From NCBI RefSeq assembly GCF_000150955.2, contig NC_011672.1, positions 1,178,001 to 1,242,000 of the forward strand: 64,000 nucleotides of DNA, in the 5' to 3' direction. The notes below the pieces were generated by a model. The model was not told the origin of the DNA and ran no database searches. It worked only from the letters and a program-made list of their open reading frames with translations. Shown here one piece after another: positions 21,250 through 31,342 of this stretch (position 1 is its first letter; each line of letters begins with the position of its first letter). This stretch comes from Phaeodactylum tricornutum CCAP 1055/1 (lineage: Eukaryota; Bacillariophyta; Bacillariophyceae; Surirellales; Neidiaceae). The position numbers and the translations under genes were made by a program.

Positions 21250-22808
21250 GACGTTTATAGTCTACGACGATCAACGGCGGTTGAAAGAGGGAAAAAGAGA
21301 GTGAGTGTGAAACACCGTAAGTATTGACCAAGAATCACAATGGGACGCGTGAAAGTCAGGCTGGGAATGGTTTAACGACGACGACGACAAAAAACAACCA
21401 CGATCAGAATAGCGGACAGCGCTGCAAAGGTATTTCTGGCGAAAAACCTTTTACATCTAATGTAAATGCACTTCCAGCGCCATCCCTTTACACGGAAGTA
21501 GCATATCTTCCATCATCACGACTACACTGAACTAAACACTTGCTCCACCTTTCATCGTTGTGGTTTCCAACAAAAGGCTTGACAACCAAGCTAGTAACCG
21601 AAACGTACCTGCGGACTTGTGGGATCGCGATTCACACCAAACAAAAGGTGGTTCCTCGGCGGGATGCGGATGGGTCCGTATTGTTGGAGGCGGATGGATC
21701 GCTTGTGTTTCCCGCAGCGACAATCACAACAACACACGGAGATTGACAGAGAGCGTTGACTGCTTCGGAGACGGCAGGCTCCCCCAACGTGCTGAACCAA
21801 CTATCACTAGGAGGGGACAGCGAGAACGTTGGGCTCGCTAATGCTTGGATCAATTGGCTTCCTCACGACGGTAGATCTGAAATGTCCTTTTTCCTATTAA
21901 ATTTGTTTGCTGTTTCGTGTTCTCTAATACCGCTCTACTGTGACAATGTTAGATACAGACAGCTGATCGGAGTGATAGGTATTCGGAATCGCCTCCAATC
22001 GTTCTATGGAATTTTTGATATTTCGATAGACCAATGGAAAAGCCTCGAATCGGACTGCTCGCTAGCGAAGCCTTCGTCTCGCCCAAAGTGGGCACACTAC
22101 TCGCCCGCAGTCCGGTCTTTGCCCCCTTTTCTCTCCCGGAGCGCGCGCCAGCAAAGCAGGTTCGCCAAACCTGTTTTTAACGGTACCGTTACAACAGAGT
22201 CCTCGTGAGAGTGCAGAGTTTTGGGGGAAACCAACGTGCGAGCGGTCTGGAGAGTCACGATCACTGGCGATCTAGCGCGGGGCGTCTTTCTCGGAATCCC
22301 CACTCCTGGGCCCCTCTTTACGCTCACGTATCGTTGTCACTCCTCCTCGCCCACTGGCACATAGTATTGCTGGTGATCTCGTGTCGCGCACTCTAATTTC
22401 CAACCTTTTTTTTTAACTGAAAGGGGTCTACCGCAACCCGATCTGGTACGTGATACAGAAAACGCTCTTTGGTGCATTCGACGGTTTGCGAAAACGAGAC
22501 TCAGTCGGCGGGACGGATCATTCGCTCGCGACCAGGGCCGAGCGCGATCGGAAAAGGATGTGGAAACCGTCCGCTAATTCCGGCATACACTATTAGGCGA
22601 ACGAGAAAACCTGTACTCTCCGACCTCGCTCAATATCCTTGACCAATACATTCCAGCTGTTCGAAAGCATCACCTTGGCATGGATCGGCCGACACGATCT
22701 TGCTTTCGCGACCGCATGTTTCCTTGTCCTCACTTTTCATTTTGTCTCTTTTTTTTTTTCATTCACTCGCACAAACTAGCTTTTTTCACAGATTCAATCG
22801 CCACTATC
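21250..22808. promoter_or_regulatory. Divergent region between two cysteine-rich paralogues
   Basis: A 1559 bp spacer flanked by the starts of paralogues A (minus) and B (plus). A frame of 150 codons at 21756-22208 opens at TTG and has no recognisable features, so I do not call it. Poly-T tracts occur at about 22404-22414 and 22748-22760, the second just upstream of the B start. A shared control region is possible. Confidence 0.35.
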
Positions 22809-23969
22809 ATGAAATTGGCGCTTGCCCTGCTTTCCTACCTCGTAGTGTCGTTAGCCGCGCCGGTGGTGGTGGTGGTGGCGACGCCACAGCTTCACGAACT
22901 CGAGGACATTCCCGCCGACTCCACTCTGGGCATGAAACTGCTAGCCAACGCTCGTCAGCTGGACCAGAATAATGCGGCTTACGAAAGTACGTGGATCTCG
23001 GGATATTCCATCAAGTTTCAGGGATGTCACCACATCTCGCAATGGAACGAACAGGCCAACGGTAACGACGATGTCCGTATTGCTACCAAGCGTCTCGTGC
23101 GTTTCCGATTGTGTCCGACGGGCTCGTGCTCGAGCTCCTCCGCCAAGGGTTGCAGTGGAGGCTACGGTGACTACATTATTGATATGAACACGTACTTGGC
23201 TGCCTACATTGAAGCCAAGCAGGAGTATCAACAGTTCCGGTGCGATTACCTGTACAACTACGTCTGTCAATGCGACAACAATGGCGACGACAACTATTCC
23301 CAAGAAAAGTGCTTGTGGGATTGCTACGCGGGGCACAACATGGATGGAGTGTGTATGGAAAACAACCCTTACAACGCAAACAATGGTGGTAACAACGCAC
23401 AGCAATTCAACCTGGGGAATTACATGTATTGTGCACAAGCCAGCTTTAACGCAGCATACTACGTCGGACCGTACTGTGCTAGCCAGGGAGGGTCTATTTA
23501 CCTAGGCGTTTTTACCGATGACGCATGCACGACCTTTGCCGATAATTCGGGTGGACGAGAAACCTACTACCAGCTTGCTGGTGATGATCTACCCTACGGA
23601 AAAGCCAACCTCGTTGATATGGACTGTTTTAGTTGTCAAGAACCCGCCGAGAACAACAACGACGGAAACGATGCGCAAGATGCCGATACTGTGGCGGATG
23701 TTTGCGAAACAATCTACACCGCGGCCGGAAAATGCGAATCCAACCTGCCCTCTGGTACATCCTACTCACCTAACACCTCCGCCTGTAACTACATGGAGGG
23801 TATCAAAATTGTACGCAAGGATGGGACCGTTGTTACTGCTGAGGCTAAGGCCAACAAGACTGCTTCTGTTTTTATTGGTCTCTTTATTGTGGCATTCGTT
23901 CTGCTGTCGGCGTACGTTTACTACCTCAAGACTAAGCTGGACCGGGCGTCTATCAATCTGGCAGAGTAA
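22809..23969 (+). CDS. Cysteine-rich single-pass membrane protein, family member B
   Basis: Single exon; the ATG at 22809 starts an evident signal peptide ('MKLALALLSYLVVSLAA') and is preferred over the longer open frame upstream, which would bury it. The protein is 386 residues: a lumenal Cys/Asn/Asp-rich domain, a transmembrane helix near 347-370 ('VFIGLFIVAFVLLSAYVYYL') and a short tail beginning 'KTKLDR'. It carries all family motifs: 'GYSIKFQGC', 'RFRLCPTGSC', 'YGDYIIDMNTYL', 'GPYCASQGGSIYLGVFTDD', 'C.SCQEP', 'CETIYTAAGKCE' and 'ACNYMEGIK'. It is much closer to member C than to A. Role unknown; location in the endomembrane system or cell surface is inferred from signal peptide and anchor. 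It converges on the protease gene with a 125 bp gap. Confidence 0.88.
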   Translation: MKLALALLSYLVVSLAAPVVVVVATPQLHELEDIPADSTLGMKLLANARQLDQNNAAYESTWISGYSIKFQGCHHISQWNEQANGNDDVRIATKRLVRFRLCPTGSCSSSSAKGCSGGYGDYIIDMNTYLAAYIEAKQEYQQFRCDYLYNYVCQCDNNGDDNYSQEKCLWDCYAGHNMDGVCMENNPYNANNGGNNAQQFNLGNYMYCAQASFNAAYYVGPYCASQGGSIYLGVFTDDACTTFADNSGGRETYYQLAGDDLPYGKANLVDMDCFSCQEPAENNNDGNDAQDADTVADVCETIYTAAGKCESNLPSGTSYSPNTSACNYMEGIKIVRKDGTVVTAEAKANKTASVFIGLFIVAFVLLSAYVYYLKTKLDRASINLAE

Positions 23970-24094
23970 ATCTAGTTTTTCATAGAAAAAATAAAGGGAT
24001 ACAGGAATGTAATTGTTAACTCTAAACGTTGGGTTTGTACATCTCTTCTCACTGCGTGGAGTAGACTTGGCTCGACAGAAACGAATGTCGCTTT

Positions 24095-24826
24095 CTACGA
24101 AACAAAGGAGGCAATTTCATCGACAATTTCTCGTCGAAAGTCCTTCATGAACATTGTATTTTTGGACAGATCCTTTTCCAGCGTATCCGCAAGCTTCGCT
24201 CGATAAACTGCTACAGATGCCTCCGCCTCAACACCTTGTAGCGCACGGACAGCTGCCAGCACGTGCATTCCGCAATCGTTCCCGTTGCGTTGGCTTGGTA
24301 CATCCAGTTCCTGTACACGAATTGCTCTTTCGTTCTGATAGGGCAATGTCAGCCAATAGGCCTCTTCCCATTTTTCGGCCACCGCTTGCGCGGTCAGTGC
24401 ATTCTTGGATCCCGGAACTGAATCCATGTGCAGGTAGAGAGGTGACTGCGCTGGTACAATCACTAACAAGCTCCAATGTGTTCCGGCCCCGGGTGTCGTC
24501 CAGTTCTCCGACGACAAGTTGTCGTTGATGGGTACAAACAGTCTGGAACAAGTCCAATTGTCGTACCCTCGCGAAATGTCCACAAGGTCGTCGTTATCGT
24601 CACACTGATGCATCAGGAACGAGACGACGGATGGGTCTAGAAAGATGGATCTCGAATTATCCTTAGAGGCCAGGCGCCGGAAGTAGTAATGAATGCACGT
24701 ATCGTTCAACCAGCCAGTCGAGGATTCCAGCAGTTGCACATCTCTTCCATACAGACAGGCGTCATCGAAATTAATGACAAAATCGTTGTCCTCGAATCGC
24801 TTGCCATTTAGGATGACCAATCCCAT
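24095..24826 (-). CDS. NEDD8-specific C48 cysteine protease, SENP8/DEN1-like
   Basis: 243 residues from the first in-frame ATG (24826); the frame is open for 36 more codons without ATG. The sequence follows SENP8 (DEN1/NEDP1): 'GWLNDTCIHYYF' near the start, 'THWSLLV' with catalytic His 117, 'LHMDS' with Asp 135, and 'PSQRNGNDCGMHV' with oxyanion Gln 179 and nucleophile Cys 185. All catalytic residues are intact. Enzymes of this clade mature NEDD8 and remove it from cullins, controlling SCF ubiquitin ligases. The length (human SENP8 is about 212) and lack of a long N-terminal extension favour SENP8 over the SUMO proteases of the same peptidase family. Confidence 0.88.
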   Translation of the reverse strand: MGLVILNGKRFEDNDFVINFDDACLYGRDVQLLESSTGWLNDTCIHYYFRRLASKDNSRSIFLDPSVVSFLMHQCDDNDDLVDISRGYDNWTCSRLFVPINDNLSSENWTTPGAGTHWSLLVIVPAQSPLYLHMDSVPGSKNALTAQAVAEKWEEAYWLTLPYQNERAIRVQELDVPSQRNGNDCGMHVLAAVRALQGVEAEASVAVYRAKLADTLEKDLSKNTMFMKDFRREIVDEIASFVS

Positions 24827-25372
24827 CCTCTCAGTCGAAAGAACTTCCTTGACGGGCGGGACAACTTCAGAACAGCCTTGAAGAAAACGTACGCCGACCG
24901 TACCACATCTTTCTCTTTCGATGAAAGGACGCACAAACAGTAAATATAAATTTGCTCCGCCAAGTTTTACAATTAGCTGTTACTGTTAATCGATTGATTG
25001 ACATGAGTGAGCATGCTAGTCCGTTGTTGCGAGGTCGGATAAGTTCGAGTTGGGATGCAAAATATCTTTTGTCTCGAAAATTATAGGTAAATACAAGACT
25101 TCTTTTCTGCTAAATAGAATTTATGCTTCATGGTTTTACATATCAAGAACTGTGTAGAACGTGAAAGAAGTTGGATTCATTATGGCTGACGACACTCGCG
25201 CGACCTCGATCGGCCTTTGTGATCTTGACACTATATCCGTTCCTTGAAGGCCGAAATGTCACTCTCCCTTCTTTTTTCCCCGTTTTAGCGGTACGCGCAC
25301 AATCTCACAGTCAAGAGTTGTGGGGTTTTTGCAAGTTATGGAAGTCTACTAGACAACAACATTTTGTTCACG
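24827..25372. promoter_or_regulatory. Divergent intergenic region
   Basis: 546 bp between divergent starts. An A/T-rich stretch at about 24941-24955 on the protease side could be a TATA-like element, and a 'CTGTTACTGTTAA' string lies at about 24977-24989. Nothing else is seen. Confidence 0.35.
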
Positions 25373-27076
25373 ATGTTCTTCTCTCGGCCTTTTTGCATAG
25401 ACGGCGCCACATCGCTAGGATTCCCAATTTCCCAGCTAGGACTTCTATTGCTTGGATTCGCTTGTATGGGAGCTTCGTGTGGGTTTGAACGATCATTGCT
25501 TCCGCGCATGGCTGTGCAGATTTTCAACGAAACAAAAGCGTCGACGCGGCTCCATTTTGTCGCCACGTTTGGTCTAGCCAAAGCCCTTGCCAACGCCATG
25601 AGTGGTAGTCTGGCTGATACGCTTGGCCGGAAACCAGTACTGATTTTGGGCTGCTTGGTAGGCTTGCCCGTAATGCCCTACGTTATTGTGGCGAATTCTT
25701 GGAGCGGCGTTACACTCATGAATGTTCTCTTTGGACTGTCACAAGGGTTGCTAGGCTCTTCGCTTTTCTTTTTATTAATTGATCTAATGGGATCACGTCG
25801 TAGGGGAATCGCTGTGGGTATGGGAGAATCAACAATTTACGTTTCGACTGCCATTGTAAACGTTCTTGCAGGGCGACTTGCTTCAGTGTACGGGTTTCGA
25901 CCTGTTCCTTTTTATGTGGCAACCTCAATAAGCGTGTTGGGACTTTTGTCGACCATACCCCTGCAAGATACTTTGGATCAAGTGAGGGCCGAACAAACAG
26001 AATCCGAACGGATCAATCGGAAGAAGTATGCTCGGTTACTGAGTACCCAGCCCAGTAAGCTGGACGAAGAGCGAATAGACACTCCAAATTGCACTGATCG
26101 TAGCCGTCTCGATACCACCAATTGCGGCATCGGCGAGACTTATGGTAGTGTAGATGAAGGTTACGTTTCCCCGTGGCGGATGTCGACGCACACGCTGGAT
26201 ACGACTGATAAGGAAGCGGTGAAGGAAAATGACGGTGACATGGAGACTCAACCGATGACCGCATTTTCATTTGCTACTTCTTGCTATGTGTCAACCAGCC
26301 GCAGGGATCAGCGGACCAGTTCTGGCCCTCTACGTTCTGTTAAGATGTTGAAGTCGCCAGAGACGAGCTTAAGCTCACTTCTTTTAAAGAATCGGAGCTA
26401 CGTCGCTCTTTGCTTCGGAGGCATGTCGTTGAACTTCAAAGACGGTTTTTGTTGGGGTTCATTCCCGGTCTTCTTCAAACATGAACATGGCTTGAGTGAC
26501 GTGCGAACTGATTGGTTGATTGCTATCTATCCTTTATGTTGGGGCAGTGCCCAAGCTTTTACTGGGGCTTTATCTGATCGTTTTGGTCGCAAATCATTCC
26601 TGGTAGCAGGGGTAGGATGCTGTGCGGTTTCAATGGTCATCTATGTACTTCCTTCGTATTGCTGGGGTGTAGCGGCAGGTTCCAAGCACTTTCATGTTTG
26701 GGTGGCCGCGGATGTGTTGTTAGGATTTGGGACCGCATTGGCATATCCGGCACTACAAGCTGGTGCGGCCGATGAGGTAGATCCTGCCTACCGCGGACTC
26801 GCACTCGGATTCTACCGCTTCAGTAGAGATATGGGCTACGTACTTGGAGCGATCGTTTGTGGCCCTCTTACGGATGCGATTGGCTACGAGGACACATTTC
26901 TGGTGAATGGAACCGTACTTTGCCTTGCTTTTATATTACTGCTTGTGTTCTATTCAGACGATCAGTCTGAACAAACCTTTGAATTCAGTACTGCCACAGA
27001 TGCAACTTTTAAGCCTTCCCCTTTTACCGCAGGGAAATCACGAATACTAACCGCCGGGATTTCAGATTCATGGTGA
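25373..27076 (+). CDS. Major facilitator superfamily transporter
   Basis: Single exon, 567 residues from the ATG at 25373. Two six-helix halves are visible. The first has the MFS loop 'GSLADTLGRKPVL' between TM2 and TM3; the second has the equivalent 'GALSDRFGRKSFLV'. They are joined by a hydrophilic loop of about 130-150 residues (roughly 205-345) rich in Ser, Thr and Asp. The C-terminal tail after TM12 is polar. The substrate is unknown: multidrug/H+ antiporters, sugar and organic-cation carriers share these motifs. No plastid motif is seen. Confidence 0.85.
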   Translation: MFFSRPFCIDGATSLGFPISQLGLLLLGFACMGASCGFERSLLPRMAVQIFNETKASTRLHFVATFGLAKALANAMSGSLADTLGRKPVLILGCLVGLPVMPYVIVANSWSGVTLMNVLFGLSQGLLGSSLFFLLIDLMGSRRRGIAVGMGESTIYVSTAIVNVLAGRLASVYGFRPVPFYVATSISVLGLLSTIPLQDTLDQVRAEQTESERINRKKYARLLSTQPSKLDEERIDTPNCTDRSRLDTTNCGIGETYGSVDEGYVSPWRMSTHTLDTTDKEAVKENDGDMETQPMTAFSFATSCYVSTSRRDQRTSSGPLRSVKMLKSPETSLSSLLLKNRSYVALCFGGMSLNFKDGFCWGSFPVFFKHEHGLSDVRTDWLIAIYPLCWGSAQAFTGALSDRFGRKSFLVAGVGCCAVSMVIYVLPSYCWGVAAGSKHFHVWVAADVLLGFGTALAYPALQAGAADEVDPAYRGLALGFYRFSRDMGYVLGAIVCGPLTDAIGYEDTFLVNGTVLCLAFILLLVFYSDDQSEQTFEFSTATDATFKPSPFTAGKSRILTAGISDSW

Positions 27077-27547
27077 CGCGCACGAAACGAATTTTTTTGC
27101 TTTGCGTTTGGTCAGCAATTGGCTGTAACAACCTATCTAAAAGCGAATCGGAAAGTATTGCCTTGCTTGCCGCTAAAGCTTTCGTTCACCTGGCCAAAGA
27201 GCTCGTGCTAGCGTAACTCATAATTTTGGCCACGGGAATGGGGACTACTGACCAACGAAAGTTCCGTCAAGATTGTGGAGTCAGCCTTCACAGAGTCAAA
27301 GAGATGCTTCATGTCAATTCTACAACGAGGATGTACAACTAGCCACAGTTTCGCCAAGGCAATTAAAGTACCTCCAAATGAATATTGAAAGGAGAGGAAA
27401 CTGCTTACACTAGAGTAACCGTCATACTGATAGAATCTCTTACTACTGCTTCGAGCAACTGTAAGTAATACGAGAGAGTGTCGTACTCCATCGATGTTTA
27501 GAAAAAATGGCAAGACCAGAATTGTTAGCTCCGATTATATCAGAAGG
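27077..27547. other. Intergenic between convergent genes
   Basis: Two 3' ends, 471 bp. Nothing recognised. Confidence 0.35.
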
Positions 27548-30500
27548 TTATCTTCCCATTTGCTGTTGCGCTGCAATTGCCCTTTTTATCTCTTTGTATC
27601 GACGGTATTGACTCGCGACTGGTTTTATATCCGCAAAACTAGAGACCTGCCGTTTGTGCTCTCGGAAAAAGTCCTTCTCGTAAGATCTCAACATTTGATG
27701 CAGCTGCCCCTTTTCAATCTTAAGACTAGCAAGATCAGTAGGCAAGCTACTTTTGCTGGATGCCGCACTCGGTGCAGAGGCAATCGGCGGAGAAGCAGAC
27801 TTAGGCACCTTCCGTTTTCCTCGCGCCGTTTTAGGACTCGCCGAAAAGCCTGCGTCTTCAGTGGCACTCTGACCGCTTTCAGACCCTGACGTTGGCGAAA
27901 CGGTTCGCTGCGGAAAGACCACAACGCTCGAACTGGGTGATTTTAAGGGAGGTGGAAGTCGACGTTGTTCGTGCTCCAATGTCGTAATTTGCGTCTTCAA
28001 AAAGTTGTAACTCTCATACAAATGTCGAATGGGTTCCTTCTCTGCCTTGATCGGCATTCGTCCATGCTTGCGCGCAAAATGCATATCGTATTGCTTAAGC
28101 TGAGATTTGAGATCTCGCTTTCGAGCTTGTAATTCGGGAAGGGTCATGCCCTTCAATTCTTGGATTGTCAAAGCTGATGGAACTGTCGAAAGTGTTGCTG
28201 ACTGACTCTTCGAGGATGACAAGCTTCCGGGCGACCCTGAGCGGTCGCCGCTGTTCGCTCGCGGTCGCAATTGTTTGCTTGCCCATTGTAAGCCTGAGGG
28301 TTGCTTTTCCGATGTTTCAAATAGCGATTCGTTCTCGGTACTGCTTGTCAAAGAACCTGTTGGTTCCGAATCGCCAATGTCAGATGGTAAATTCAAATCG
28401 GGCAACGTAAAATCTGATCTTCCTGCCCGACGGGAAACAACGCGTAAAATTTCTGGACGATTGCCTTGTAGAAGCAGCGTTCGTGTTCGAAAACCACGAA
28501 AGAGCGCTTGAATGCGAGAAGCTGCGTCTGCTCGAATTGCCCGTTTCCATTCCCGATATTGTGCATAGGTCGTTGTGAGCGGCGCTCGCTCTACAGCACC
28601 TTTCGGAGAACGGCCATGTAGCTGTAAAAACGCATCTTCAAACCGCTGGATCTGTGCGCGGAGAGCTCGACAGGCTGCGACCGTTCTCTTGCGTTCAGCT
28701 GCTGTCGAGGTCAACATGCGGTAATGAGCTGTTGATCCCGAGGAAGACGGCACGGTCGCCGCAGATACAGGTTTGTAAGAAACTATCTCGGCAGAACCAA
28801 TGGAAGAAGGAGACAAAGGTGTTGTTGGCGCCGAACTTGAAGGATGCGAGGCCCCAGCCACTTCTTTCCCCCCGATAACCTTGCCTCGGATAGGAGACGA
28901 CAAAGGAGTAAGTGCCGGTGCATTTTCTGTAAATTTCAAAGTATCAGTTTCTGCCTTTTTTGGAGAATGAGGCGATCTCGGCGGTGTCTGATTTGATTGT
29001 GGAGAGCTTGAGAAAGCCTCAGCAAATTCTAGTTGCTTGTCATCTTTGAACACCTTGAGTTGTGGCATCGCAGGGTTGGACTGGCTGTTATGTGGTGGAG
29101 GGGTAAATGCGCGCTCGGATTGTACGTTTACTTCAGCAAACGATGGTCCGAACACATTCTCCAGAACTTCCGCTGTCGACGATTGAACCGACGGCAGATG
29201 AGGGGGAGATTTGGGAGTGGACGCAACCGGAATCATTATTCGTGCAGGACTACGCGGCGACGACGAAACCATGGACTTCGGACTCATGTCGCTACTGCCA
29301 CTCGGTATAGCACGCAGCGCAGCCTTGTTTACTGGTGATGGGCGTCGATAGTGACTTTTGATTTCGGATTGTATCGTCGATCGTGACCAATCAGACTTGA
29401 GCGCATTCGCAATCGAGACGCGAATTTGCCTATCCACAGCTATGACCTCCCACTCGGCCAGCTGGTTGTTGGCACCACTGACGCCGCTGTCATTTTTTAA
29501 GCGTCGTGCACGCGCGGTGGTGGTCAATCCATTCCCGGTCCCACTCAATGCGAGACTGCCAGTGGTTGGCTCTGAGCTCAAGTCACGCAATTGCTTGGCC
29601 GCGGCCTTCAATGTTTCTGCCCGCTTTGTATCCGCTAAGAGTAATTGTCCGCGTTCGTACCAACCTTTGCTAAATATGTCCATGGCCGAATCCAAGATAA
29701 GCTCCGTTGCGGCAAGAATAGATTCCATGTCATTTTGGTGCTTGAGACACCACATGGCAGAATTGGGTGGACGAATCAAACATGGTGCTACACGTTGCAC
29801 GAATCGCCGCTGATACCGCACGGTCCCGCACATCTGGCGCAACTTTGCCAAAAGAACAAACAACTCTCCTGACGGTTGCTCTAAACTTGTAATTAGCAGG
29901 GGTGCCAGAGCCGCGACGATCTCTGAACGAGTAGCACGTGATTTATTGCCAGTATCCTGCTGTGAGGCTGGATTGCTCTCCATTGAATCCAAAACGGCCG
30001 TGCCAGCGGCGACAATTCCATCGTAGCATTTTGACATGCCTTCAATTGATTCTGGTCTGCCGACTTTTAGGCTTTCTAATAACAGTGCGGCGGCAAGACT
30101 CGGAGTCATGGGTGCTTGTAATTTAGACACCGTACCGGAAAGTAAGGCGCGCTCTTCCGGCGTTTCCGTCAATACAAGGTCGTCTACAATTTCTCCTTGC
30201 GCAGTGCGTTTTCGACGAACCTCTTCCATGTGTACACGTTTCAAATGTCGCGACAAGGACAGCGCGGCTCGTTTCTTGCTTCTGTTCAGTTCGCACCGTA
30301 GGTAGGCCCGGGCCGTGGCGGAATCTTGTGGCGCAATGGCGTCAAAAAAGCGCAATTTGCGTCGATTGAAGGCCAGCCTTCCGTTATTGTTGAGGCTACC
30401 GCTACCGCCGAGTAGCACCGGAGCACCGTTGGGGTTGGACAACCTCAAATCCCTTCCAAATGGTGTAAACAAGGGTTCCCGAGATTCTGAATGAACGATG

Positions 30501-31342
30501 CTACTGCTGTTGTCTGGAAAAGTAAACGAAGACACGGGGTCGTCCTCATCACCGCTGCTGTGTTCTTCGTCGTCTTCATCCTGCTCCGCTTGAAAGCTGT
30601 TGCTGGTTCGCAAAAAATCTTGCTCATCTTGTTCGTAGCGAGTGAGATCTACCATGTGGTCCAAGCCGACATCGGAAGAATTTGTACTACCGCTATTGGC
30701 AAATCGCGAGGAGTGCCGCAAGAGCTCCGATTGTAGCGTCCTCCGGACCTTTCCCGGAGGACACAGATAAAGTTGCGTACGTGCACCGAGCCTCATTGCA
30801 TTTTGTGCACACAGCAAAGCTAATTTTGAAACATGATTCGGTTTGTTCGGTATAAAACTCTTCGTGCTCGGGTTGGCCACTTCCATGCTTTCTGTATTTT
30901 TGTGCAGCGGCGACTGCTGTTGCGGTGTACGGTCTTTGGAAGACGACGAGATTGTGGATAAGTGTTGCTGTTGCGGTGATACGGAATCCTCCAACGTGGA
31001 TGAGGATGACGCCTGTGAACTACTGTTGACAAGGGCCCCTTCATTTGCGGTAGTGACTACCGGTAATCCAGATTCGTTTCCCGAGGATGGAGATTTCCGA
31101 GTTAAGTCCGCAATCGTTCCTTTGGATCTCCTTCTCCGCAATTGCGGTACGACAACAGCCGGACGCTCGGATCCCGATTTGATGGGAAGGGAGCTTTCGG
31201 ACCTTGTTGCAGTCGTGGCAGTTGTACTGCTCAGGTTTGCGGCAACAGCGGTAGCGTTGTTACTGCTGCTGTTACTGGTACTGCTGGTCGTGGACGGTGA
31301 CGAGGGACGATTGGAATTAGCATCAGGATGCAATACCATCAT
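27548..31342 (-). CDS. Large protein with IQ motif and three FAM13-like helical modules
   Basis: Single exon, 1264 residues. Residues 1-180 are Ser/Thr/Asn-rich and disordered. Residues about 340-640 form an all-helical region containing 'LRCELNRSKKRAALSLSRHL' and later 'LRQMCGTVRYQRRFVQRVAP'. After another disordered stretch come three similar modules near residues 890-935, 1071-1118 and 1206-1254. Each has the pattern 'LK..L..YE..F...HGR.P......P....Y..YK.IK..I', resembling the C-terminal domain of FAM13 proteins, which otherwise occurs once or twice. An IQ-type calmodulin-binding motif, 'ASRIQALFRGFRTR', follows the first module. The combination suggests a calcium/calmodulin-linked scaffold or signalling protein; animal FAM13A also carries a RhoGAP domain, which I do not see here. 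Divergent from eL6. Confidence 0.75.
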   Translation of the reverse strand: MMVLHPDANSNRPSSPSTTSSTSNSSSNNATAVAANLSSTTATTATRSESSLPIKSGSERPAVVVPQLRRRRSKGTIADLTRKSPSSGNESGLPVVTTANEGALVNSSSQASSSSTLEDSVSPQQQHLSTISSSSKDRTPQQQSPLHKNTESMEVANPSTKSFIPNKPNHVSKLALLCAQNAMRLGARTQLYLCPPGKVRRTLQSELLRHSSRFANSGSTNSSDVGLDHMVDLTRYEQDEQDFLRTSNSFQAEQDEDDEEHSSGDEDDPVSSFTFPDNSSSIVHSESREPLFTPFGRDLRLSNPNGAPVLLGGSGSLNNNGRLAFNRRKLRFFDAIAPQDSATARAYLRCELNRSKKRAALSLSRHLKRVHMEEVRRKRTAQGEIVDDLVLTETPEERALLSGTVSKLQAPMTPSLAAALLLESLKVGRPESIEGMSKCYDGIVAAGTAVLDSMESNPASQQDTGNKSRATRSEIVAALAPLLITSLEQPSGELFVLLAKLRQMCGTVRYQRRFVQRVAPCLIRPPNSAMWCLKHQNDMESILAATELILDSAMDIFSKGWYERGQLLLADTKRAETLKAAAKQLRDLSSEPTTGSLALSGTGNGLTTTARARRLKNDSGVSGANNQLAEWEVIAVDRQIRVSIANALKSDWSRSTIQSEIKSHYRRPSPVNKAALRAIPSGSSDMSPKSMVSSSPRSPARIMIPVASTPKSPPHLPSVQSSTAEVLENVFGPSFAEVNVQSERAFTPPPHNSQSNPAMPQLKVFKDDKQLEFAEAFSSSPQSNQTPPRSPHSPKKAETDTLKFTENAPALTPLSSPIRGKVIGGKEVAGASHPSSSAPTTPLSPSSIGSAEIVSYKPVSAATVPSSSGSTAHYRMLTSTAAERKRTVAACRALRAQIQRFEDAFLQLHGRSPKGAVERAPLTTTYAQYREWKRAIRADAASRIQALFRGFRTRTLLLQGNRPEILRVVSRRAGRSDFTLPDLNLPSDIGDSEPTGSLTSSTENESLFETSEKQPSGLQWASKQLRPRANSGDRSGSPGSLSSSKSQSATLSTVPSALTIQELKGMTLPELQARKRDLKSQLKQYDMHFARKHGRMPIKAEKEPIRHLYESYNFLKTQITTLEHEQRRLPPPLKSPSSSVVVFPQRTVSPTSGSESGQSATEDAGFSASPKTARGKRKVPKSASPPIASAPSAASSKSSLPTDLASLKIEKGQLHQMLRSYEKDFFREHKRQVSSFADIKPVASQYRRYKEIKRAIAAQQQMGR

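Noticed and set aside
21756-22208. 150-codon frame in the A/B spacer
   Set aside because: Begins at TTG, lacks similarity, signal or domain.
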